This document shows, piece after piece, positions 1-4,714 of a stretch of 6,289 bases of DNA. The stretch covers positions 1-6,289 of the forward strand of contig CAZILN010000408.1 in assembly GCA_964540005.1 (NCBI GenBank), read 5' to 3'. The stretch comes from CAZILN01 sp964540005. Its GTDB lineage: Bacteria > Bacteroidota > Bacteroidia > Bacteroidales > SM23-62. The notes beneath the pieces are model-generated. The model worked only from the letters and a program-made list of their open reading frames with translations, did no database searches and was not told where the DNA came from. Position numbers and translations under genes: made by a program. Within the stretch, counting starts at the first letter, position 1; each line of letters opens with the position of its first letter.

Positions 1-77
1 CATGTAATTTTGACCCTGTTACATTCATAATCAGTTTGTTTTCACAAGTTGAAATCTATGTATTTTACCTGATATTG

Positions 78-118
78 TGCCGGTATAAAGTGGTGAGAAG
101 TGGTTGAGTTAACCGGCA
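78..118. repeat. Inverted repeat, 7-bp arms TGCCGGT / ACCGGCA
   Basis: TGCCGGT (78-84) and ACCGGCA (112-118) are perfect reverse complements separated by 27 nt. The loop contains a short imperfect direct repeat, AGTGGTGAG then AGTGGTTGAG. The arms are the most GC-rich part of this AT-rich stretch. No T-run follows on either strand, so it is not a canonical intrinsic terminator. If transcription starts near 120 on the minus strand, it would lie in a 5' leader. A chance repeat is also possible. Confidence 0.3.
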
Positions 119-125
119 ATGAGAA

Positions 126-133
126 CAAATCTA
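126..133 (-). promoter_or_regulatory. Possible -7 promoter element (TAGATTTG)
   Basis: The minus strand reads TAGATTTG, an exact match to the Bacteroidota -7 consensus TAnnTTTG. No TTTG or TTG is present at the expected -33 distance, so this is half a promoter at best. It would read leftward, toward the minus-strand ATG at 28 and out of the window. It overlaps the foot of the 131-164 hairpin. An 8-base motif with four or five informative positions in AT-rich DNA occurs often by chance. Confidence 0.18.
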
Positions 134-164
134 TACTAAAGTTATAAATCTAACTTTATAATAG
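131..164. repeat. AT-rich imperfect hairpin, 8+4 bp
   Basis: TAAAGTTA (137-144) and TAACTTTA (151-158) form a perfect 8-bp stem with a 6-nt loop. Outer arms CTAT (131-134) and ATAG (161-164) add four pairs across a 2x2 mismatch. It lies about 75 nt downstream of the GH9 stop and could protect or end the operon transcript. The stem is almost all A-T and lacks a following U-tract, so terminator activity is doubtful. Confidence 0.3.
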
Positions 165-239
165 CAAACCGGACCCCTAGGTATACTGACTTGCAATGCC
201 CTTGTATGTGATCATCTGCAACTAACGGGGGCCTGTTAC

Positions 240-815
240 TTATTGAATTTTATAATACTTCCCCCAATCACCGGGATATTCTTCCCCGAGGAAATAATCC
301 AGGGAAGCTATCAGGGCCAGGACCGGGGCGCTGTAACAGATATCATTTTCGTTTGATGAATAGCTCTGTTCATCATCAGCATATGCTTTGGCTGGCAATG
401 TGCTTTCGTAATGAGCGCCACTGCCGTGTTCGTTGGACGCTGCATCCTGCATGGATGGATTCGGGCCGCACGGGACAAATCCCGGAAGCGAGCCTTCAAT
501 CCCATCAGCAATGGAAACACTGTGGTGCATGTTCACTACTTTTTTCGAACCAAATCCTGTTACGAAGCAGTAACCGGTAGCGTTTTTACCGAGTATATAA
601 TCTGCAACTTCAGCGGCGGCATTTAGATATTTTTTGTTACCCGAAACTTTATAAGCATAGACAAAACAAAGCCCGGTTGACCCTAAATAGCCATTGGATC
701 CCCAGACCAGCCTGAATTCAGGTATTCTATATGCCGATTTGTTCATTTCATTTATAAGTTTATTGGACCACTGTAGCAGTGATTCTTTAAGAATTGAACT
801 TACATCATCGTGTAA
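240..815 (-). pseudogene. Glycoside hydrolase family 9 endoglucanase, C-terminal fragment
   Basis: This is the last third of a GH9 (inverting endo-beta-1,4-glucanase family) catalytic domain. The homologous frame runs from about 809 (DDVSSILKE) to the TAA at 240-242. Numbering from the in-frame ATG at 746, conserved GH9 blocks are WGSNGYL (15-21), NATGYCFVTGFG (55-66), HH (74-75, normally in an HHR substrate-contact motif), CGPNPSMQDA (93-102) and SNEND (131-135). E133 corresponds to the family's general acid. The frame stays open upstream of 746 and the conserved sequence continues there (AYRIPE preceded by LLQWSNKLINEMNKS), so that ATG is internal and not a real start. The catalytic aspartate block (DAGDY) and most of the (alpha/alpha)6 barrel are missing. 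There is no C-terminal sorting domain. The fragment cannot be active alone. Its head survives at 800-949 in another frame. Confidence 0.85.
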
Positions 816-949
816 TCCGGCACATCTGTTACAATGGCTATTTTTGGGGCATCGGGATAGTATCCTACCTGATTGATGCGGACATTTTCATGTTGAGCAC
901 CAAGTAGCTGATAAAACAGTAATAGCGCAGGGATGAATATGTTCTTCAT
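800..949 (-). pseudogene. GH9 endoglucanase, N-terminal fragment (signal peptide and start of Ig-like domain)
   Basis: ATG at 949 opens a 49-codon frame ending in TAA at 802-800. It begins with a lipoprotein-free signal peptide (MKNIFIPALLLFYQLLGA, likely cut after the A). It continues with VRINQVGYYPDAPKIAIV, the hallmark opening of the Ig-like CelD_N domain that precedes many GH9 catalytic domains. The start is 15 nt after the stop of the GH26 gene (965-967), so the two were co-transcribed. There is no Shine-Dalgarno sequence, as is usual in this phylum. The frame stops where the C-terminal GH9 frame (240-815) takes over, so this is the true 5' end of the same gene. From usual family size, roughly 300-350 residues between the two pieces are gone. 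It could be a genuine deletion or an assembly collapse. Confidence 0.8.
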
Positions 950-964
950 TGCGAAAGATTGTGG

Positions 965-2209
965 TTACTGCTTTTTTACAAAGGATCCGGATAAGATAAA
1001 ATTGTCGTTAACGGCTTTCAGCAGGTATATATCCGGTGCAAGGCCGTCTGTATTGATGGTAAATTCATTGAGTGTGGTAAAATCAGTATATACCAAAGAA
1101 CCCTGCATGTTATATATACTTATCAGACTGGCAGAACCCGGAACGGCATCGTATAGATTCACCTTCAGATGTGATTTGCAGGGAACCGGTGACAGGACCA
1201 GTTCGTGATTGGAACTCTGCAAACGGGCAGCTGTAACATCCGGATTAACAGTCACATTAAAGATCCTTGATGAGGGTGTCCCGCAATAATTCGTGTATTT
1301 TGCAGTAACACTGAATGAGCTGTCAGAAGTAATAGTAATTTCACGCTCCGTTGATGATATACCGCTACCCATCCATTCCCAGTTACCCCCGGTTTCAGGT
1401 TGGGGACTCAATACTACCGTGGATCCCCGGGTAATTGTAATTTCCCTTGTATACTGGGGTACACCTCCATCAACCTGTATAAAAGGAATAATTTCAGTCT
1501 GTTGGCAATCCTGGATAATTGTAAACGATTGTGTGCTGGTCGCATGGCAAGCATTGATAAAGGTGACAGTTGCTATCCCGGTTCCCTGAAATGATGAGGA
1601 TTGTTCCGGGTCCGAACCCGAGGTTCCATATCCACTCCAACTGAAAGAGCCGGAATCTTGGGTGCTTGCCTTAAAAGATACCGTTGAACAGATATCCAGG
1701 GTAACAGCACTCGTTTGTTCCCAGTTACCGTCATCTATCCTTATGTGCGGTGAGATCTCTGATGCATCACAACTATCCTGATCCCAGCCGTAAGATGCCA
1801 TGATATCAGGAACTTCATCAAGAGTGATTACAAGATCATGATCATAGACGAATTTCAGATATGTCAGATCAGTATTTTGTAAATGCGAGGTATGCCATTG
1901 CATCCACCAGGACCACATGCTGCCTTCCGAGAGACATTTATCCGGATGCGGAGGAACACCGCATTCATGATAGGCAATGGGAAACTGGTCATTGGTAATT
2001 GTCTTTACCTTGTTGTACATGTTTGTCTGGGGACTGTTGCCTACGTTGTATGTATCGGCCCCGGCAATGTCAACATATTCGTCCCCCGGGTACCATGCTG
2101 CATCAGGGGACCCGGTATAACACAACACCCAGATCAGGTTATTCAGTTCACGTTCGTGCACAAAGTATTCATACATGGTAATCCAGAGTTTTTGAATTGC
2201 TCCGGACCC
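965..2209 (-). CDS. GH26 beta-mannanase, C-terminal part: catalytic half, two beta-sandwich repeats, T9SS sorting domain
   Basis: This is the -1-frame continuation of the gene starting at 2778, entered at GGG 2209-2207. The same frame is open up to TTG 2230, which is a shadow. Numbers refer to the 604-residue joined protein. The catalytic barrel continues through LIWVLCYTG and DIAGADTYN. IAYHECG carries E272, at the place of the GH26 nucleophile. WSWWMQWH is typical of the last barrel strands, and the domain ends near 338. Two similar repeats of about 82 residues follow (342-423 and 430-512). Each has an I-x-V/I-D-D/G-G opening, a central G-S/N-W/F-x-W-x-G block and a closing YTNxCGT/NACHAT-like strand. 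They are probably Ig-like or carbohydrate-binding, but I cannot assign a family. Residues 527-604 form a type A sorting domain (SPVP, IYNMQGSLVY, LAPDIYLLKA), which sends the enzyme through T9SS to the surface or medium. The stop is 15 nt before the GH9 start. Confidence 0.85.
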   Translation of the reverse strand, partial: GSGAIQKLWITMYEYFVHERELNNLIWVLCYTGSPDAAWYPGDEYVDIAGADTYNVGNSPQTNMYNKVKTITNDQFPIAYHECGVPPHPDKCLSEGSMWSWWMQWHTSHLQNTDLTYLKFVYDHDLVITLDEVPDIMASYGWDQDSCDASEISPHIRIDDGNWEQTSAVTLDICSTVSFKASTQDSGSFSWSGYGTSGSDPEQSSSFQGTGIATVTFINACHATSTQSFTIIQDCQQTEIIPFIQVDGGVPQYTREITITRGSTVVLSPQPETGGNWEWMGSGISSTEREITITSDSSFSVTAKYTNYCGTPSSRIFNVTVNPDVTAARLQSSNHELVLSPVPCKSHLKVNLYDAVPGSASLISIYNMQGSLVYTDFTTLNEFTINTDGLAPDIYLLKAVNDNFILSGSFVKKQ

Positions 2210-2778
2210 TTTTTTCCCCACCAGAACCAATCACCGTTTAACTCATGATAGGGCCTCCAGAGGACCGGGACATTTGCATCCCGGATCGTTTCGAGCAGAT
2301 CAGCTTTTATCCTGAGTTCCCTCCAGAAAGCATCGTATTCAGCTGTACCTTCCAGGAAACATCTGCTGATATCAATTTCCATTTTACTGTTCTCATAACC
2401 CTCACCTATTCCCGGTGCTCCCCAATGCCACATGATGCTCGGGATCCCTCCATTATTCCACCAGTTTATTGCGTTCTGGACCTCCATGGGATTATCAGCC
2501 TGGTGGATAAAATCTATTCCCCGAAGGGCAGGATGTTTGCCGGTGTGACTCTTAATATAGTTCAGCTCGTCAATGCCCCAGGGTGCCCACATTTGTCCGG
2601 ATATGATTTTACTGCCTTTCATATCATTAAGATACCGGTACAGGGCAACTGCTTCGGTGGATGGATCTGGCGTGCAAAGGGTATCCCTGGCATGAACTGT
2701 ATTCACCAGTGAGCCGGATGATAAAATAATTGTAAGAAATAATATGAGCTTTCCGTGTTTTAATTTTGACAGTTCCAT
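2143..2778 (-). CDS. GH26 beta-mannanase, N-terminal part (frame interrupted near 2209)
   Basis: ATG at 2778 opens with a Sec signal peptide (KHGK, then the hydrophobic stretch LILFLTIILSSG, likely cut near HARD at 29-32). The start of a GH26 barrel follows. GH26 enzymes are retaining endo-beta-1,4-mannanases acting on mannan, glucomannan or galactomannan outside the cell. Family landmarks are IISGQMWAPW (58-67), LRGIDF (85-90), WWNNGGIPSIMWHWG (106-120) and WRPYHELNGDWFWWG (174-188). E179 is the general acid/base. After K190 this frame leaves the homology, reads 21 unrelated residues and stops at 2143. A zero-frame product of 211 residues would lack the nucleophile and be inactive. The true coding sequence continues in the -1 frame at 965-2209. 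Mannanase is the leading specificity, though some GH26 members act on other beta-glycans. Confidence 0.85.
   Translation of the reverse strand: MELSKLKHGKLILFLTIILSSGSLVNTVHARDTLCTPDPSTEAVALYRYLNDMKGSKIISGQMWAPWGIDELNYIKSHTGKHPALRGIDFIHQADNPMEVQNAINWWNNGGIPSIMWHWGAPGIGEGYENSKMEIDISRCFLEGTAEYDAFWRELRIKADLLETIRDANVPVLWRPYHELNGDWFWWGKKGPEQFKNSGLPCMNTLCTNVN
2182..2215 (-). promoter_or_regulatory. Candidate -1 frameshift site: A AAA AAG heptamer plus hairpin
   Basis: At the point where GH26 homology changes frame, the zero-frame codons are GGA AAA AAG GGT. They contain the canonical -1 slippery heptamer A AAA AAG in the correct phase (2215-2209). After slipping, the next codon is GGG (2209-2207), giving W-W-G-K-K-G-S-G-A, an uninterrupted GH26 sequence. 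Two nt later TCCGGAG (2206-2200) can pair with CTCTGGA (2188-2182): seven pairs including one G-U, with an 11-nt loop. The spacer is shorter than the usual 5-9 nt. A one-base error or mutation in this GGGGAAAAAAGGG homopolymer context would look the same, as would transcriptional slippage on the six A residues. Confidence 0.35.
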
Positions 2779-2929
2779 CCTGATCCCAGCTTAAAATGAA
2801 TAATAAGTCCAAAAAAATCAGGTAATAAATATAACTAAATCCTGCTTATTGTAATTTCCGGTGAAAGGGGGCTGTATGCCAGCTTCCGGGATGTGCTGAA
2901 ATTGCTAAAGGAAGTTTTCTGATTTTACA

Positions 2930-2991
2930 ACTATGGAGGGTTGGTGACCAGCATGTACCGCTTATATATCTTTAAACAAAACCTCCATAGT
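2930..2991. repeat. Inverted repeat spanning the 3' end of the ATPase gene
   Basis: ACTATGGAGG (2930-2939) and CCTCCATAGT (2982-2991) are perfect 10-bp reverse complements separated by 42 nt. The right arm lies inside the ATPase gene, encoding its T-M-E-V residues near the C-terminus; the left arm lies beyond the stop. On the minus-strand transcript the two could form a long-loop hairpin around the stop codon. No T-tract follows, so it is not a typical intrinsic terminator. The rest of the 2779-2961 gap shows no gene. Confidence 0.4.
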
Positions 2992-4389
2992 AAGATCATT
3001 CTGAACAAGACCCGCAGAATAACTATTGGTTTGCAGTCCAAAAGTTGTGATCATAGTTAAGAAAACAGATTTCCGGGTATTTGTTTCCTGTTTGAATCTG
3101 CCAATTTTATTTCTCAGTTCCTCAGCATATTTTTTATTGATGACAAAAGGATTTATAGAGTATTTCATCTCACACAGGTTAATTACATGATCACGCCGGT
3201 CGATAACCAGGTCTATTTGCGCTCCCTGGTTTTTCGACATACTTCGCCATGATGATACTGAGGTTTGAACACCGGAAATGCCCAGCGCATGCTTAATCTG
3301 CTGAAGGTGGTATAAAGCTGCCTGTTCAAATGCATAACCACTCCATGTTCGGTACCTGGGGCTGTCAATATATGTGAGCCAGTCTTTCTGTTCCATAAGG
3401 ACAGTATCTTTTATAAACCGCAAGTAAAAAAGTGAGTAAAAATCAACCAATTGATACAGGCTGTTCCGTAGTTTTTTACCGAATGGGATATATTTCCGTA
3501 TAAAACCGCTTTCTTCAAGCTCAAGCAACACCTTGGTTGTACTACCGGCATTAGGAAGTCCGGTTGAATTTATAATCTCCTCGCGGGTTAATCCTTTAGC
3601 TTTCTGAGCCAAAGCCTTAATAATATATTCATGTTTCTGGTAGTTATTGAATAGGGACCGGAACAAATTAGGAAATTCATTCCTGAGCAATCCGTTTTCC
3701 GTAAAACAGATTTCATTTATATTTTGAACTGCACTTTTACTTTGAACTATCTCATCCCAGTAATATGGGATTCCCCCAATCACCATATAGAGTTGTATTA
3801 TTTGATACTTGTCGAGAACAGAATTTTTAGACTGCAGAAATAATTCACATTCACCCAAAGTGAACGGTACCAGCTTTATCCTTCTTGTGACCCGGTTATG
3901 CAAACCTCCCTTGTTGTTGATTAATTTATTAAGCATCCACGATGCTGTTGAACCGCACACTATCAGTAAGATATCATTCCTGGCTGATGCCCAGCTGTTC
4001 CAAAAATGCTCCAATGCCTGAATAAATCCTGAACCATGTGTATCGAACCAGGGCAATTCATCGAAAAATATTATTTTGCGGGTACTCTTCTCATTTTCGA
4101 TATACTCTGTTAATTGCTGAAAAGCAGTGAACCAATCGGATGCAGGTGTGTATTCTGTTTTTGGATCAACCTTCTGAAGTGCAATATGAAAATTTGTTAG
4201 TTGCTGATTAAGTGTTGCGTTTCCGAGAGCTGTAACCTGGAAAGTAAATCGTTGATTGTATGCCGACCTGATGAGAAATGTCTTTCCAACCCTTCTTCTG
4301 CCATAAACTGCTACAAACTCAGACTTATCAGAGTTTAACACAGATTTTAGCACAGAGAGTTCCTTTTTACGGCCTATAAGACTATTCAT
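2962..4389 (-). CDS. P-loop ATPase with C-terminal DUF234-like nuclease-fold domain (COG1672 type)
   Basis: This intact 475-residue protein starts at ATG 4389. It opens with the family's IGRKKEL (5-11). Walker A is GRRRVGKT (30-37) and Walker B is KIIFFDE (105-111, D110 and E111). A sensor-like strand IVCGSTASWM is at 143-152, followed by a conserved-type GLHNRVTRRIKLVPF segment (162-176) and YMVIGGIPYYW (201-211). About 255-315 looks like a winged helix (LTREEIINSTGL, then LLELEESGFIRKY). The C-terminus has D393 in QIDLVI and E407-M-K409 in INLCEMKYS, the spacing of a PD-(D/E)XK core, as in DUF234 domains. No signal peptide or membrane segment is visible, so it is cytoplasmic. The role of this STAND-like family is poorly defined, and nuclease activity is not shown. 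It stands alone, with 325 bp upstream and 183 bp downstream, and nothing links it to the secreted enzymes. Confidence 0.85.
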   Translation of the reverse strand: MNSLIGRKKELSVLKSVLNSDKSEFVAVYGRRRVGKTFLIRSAYNQRFTFQVTALGNATLNQQLTNFHIALQKVDPKTEYTPASDWFTAFQQLTEYIENEKSTRKIIFFDELPWFDTHGSGFIQALEHFWNSWASARNDILLIVCGSTASWMLNKLINNKGGLHNRVTRRIKLVPFTLGECELFLQSKNSVLDKYQIIQLYMVIGGIPYYWDEIVQSKSAVQNINEICFTENGLLRNEFPNLFRSLFNNYQKHEYIIKALAQKAKGLTREEIINSTGLPNAGSTTKVLLELEESGFIRKYIPFGKKLRNSLYQLVDFYSLFYLRFIKDTVLMEQKDWLTYIDSPRYRTWSGYAFEQAALYHLQQIKHALGISGVQTSVSSWRSMSKNQGAQIDLVIDRRDHVINLCEMKYSINPFVINKKYAEELRNKIGRFKQETNTRKSVFLTMITTFGLQTNSYSAGLVQNDLTMEVLFKDI

Positions 4390-4400
4390 GTTTTAGTATT

Positions 4401-4488
4401 TGGCTTTAAATATAGAAAAAAACACAGATATAGCCAAATAAGATATTTAAAATGGCTATAAGTGTATAAACGGGCATACTTACAGCCA
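4401..4488. repeat. Four phased TGGCT/AGCCA boxes in alternating orientation
   Basis: TGGCT occurs at 4401-4405 and 4453-4457, and AGCCA at 4432-4436 and 4484-4488. Start-to-start distances are 31, 21 and 31 bp, close to three, two and three helical turns. Each TGGCT-AGCCA pair encloses exactly 26 nt and the two pairs are 52 bp apart, like a diverged duplication (14 of 26 spacer positions agree). The first pair extends to perfect 9-bp arms, TATTTGGCT and AGCCAAATA. The array lies 12-99 bp upstream of the ATPase ATG, a fitting place for an operator bound by a dimeric protein. The binding role is inference. Confidence 0.45.
4407..4438 (-). promoter_or_regulatory. Possible Bacteroidota-type promoter of the ATPase gene
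   Basis: The minus strand has TTTG (4438-4435) as a -33 element, a 20-nt spacer and TATATTTA (4414-4407), which matches the -7 consensus TAnnTTTG except at the last base. Transcription would begin about 4400, giving a leader of only about 10 nt before ATG 4389. The -33 element lies inside the second AGCCA box, and the first box sits at the start site. A protein on the boxes would therefore block or modulate this promoter. Confidence 0.3.
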
Positions 4489-4670
4489 AAGTCATAAGCT
4501 TTACTTCTGACTTTCAATCTTAAATGTTTAGATGCATACAATGGTTCTTATCAGCTGAAGGAGTTGTCTGAGATTTCATAATAGTAAAACCAGAAAGTTT
4601 TTATACCCAGGTGAGGCTTCAATGCTCTTTCGAATCAAGACTATATGTTAAAATTGAATGATTTGAAATC

Positions 4671-4689
4671 CTGCAAAAGTTATTTGCAG
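4671..4689 (-). terminator. Possible terminator hairpin after the adhesin-like gene
   Basis: CTGCAAA and TTTGCAG form a perfect 7-bp stem with a 5-nt loop, 25 nt beyond the TAA at 4715-4717. Position and size fit a transcription end. On the minus strand it is followed by GGATTTC, a weak U-tract, so efficiency as an intrinsic terminator is uncertain. The symmetrical stem could also act in the other direction, but no plus-strand gene reads into it. Confidence 0.3.
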
Positions 4690-4714
4690 CAGTGTTATTA
4701 TTAATTGATTGGCT

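Larger units (their letters stand above)
1..239. other. Intergenic region downstream of the GH9 remnant
   Basis: No protein-coding gene could be recognised here on either strand. The stretch lies downstream of the last minus-strand gene and is AT-rich. It holds two inverted repeats (78-118 and 131-164) and a minus-strand match to the Bacteroidota -7 motif (126-133). A minus-strand ATG at 28 opens only nine codons (MNVTGSKLH) before the window edge. It could be the first codons of the next gene, but that is too little to identify. No T-tract terminator follows the GH9 stop. Confidence 0.5.
4390..4714. other. Intergenic region between adhesin-like gene and ATPase gene
   Basis: No gene is supported here in any frame; stops are frequent on both strands. 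The half next to the ATPase start holds the phased TGGCT/AGCCA boxes and a weak promoter candidate. The half next to the adhesin gene holds a 7-bp hairpin (4671-4689). The stretch between them, about 4500-4670, is AT-rich and shows nothing I can name. A ninth-base match to the first box (TTGGCTTTA) recurs at 4709-4717 over the adhesin stop codon. Confidence 0.55.

Noticed and set aside
100..120. Integron attC or CRISPR-like repeat around GTTAACCGGCAAT
   Set aside because: GTTAACC does not fit the attC core GTTRRRY, no matching partner core is nearby, and there is no regularly spaced repeat array.
353..626. Plus-strand open frames opposite the GH9 fragment, and a minus-strand frame at 311-520
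   Set aside because: They overlap conserved GH9 sequence in another frame and resemble no protein family I know.
1293..1589. Plus-strand open frames opposite the mannanase gene, including those at 1883-2248 and 2245-2712
   Set aside because: They are shadows of the GH26 gene: no recognisable domains, no upstream signals, and the minus-strand frames match a known family throughout.
2779..2870. Promoter for the GH26 gene (TATATTTA upstream of ATG 2778)
   Set aside because: One near-match to the -7 motif exists but nothing like TTTG lies at the -33 distance, and the region is so AT-rich that such matches are expected by chance.
4500..4670. Possible transposase remnant in the adhesin-ATPase gap
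   Set aside because: Short translated pieces on either strand looked protein-like but are broken by frequent stops, and none matched a family I could name; no terminal inverted repeats or target duplications were found.
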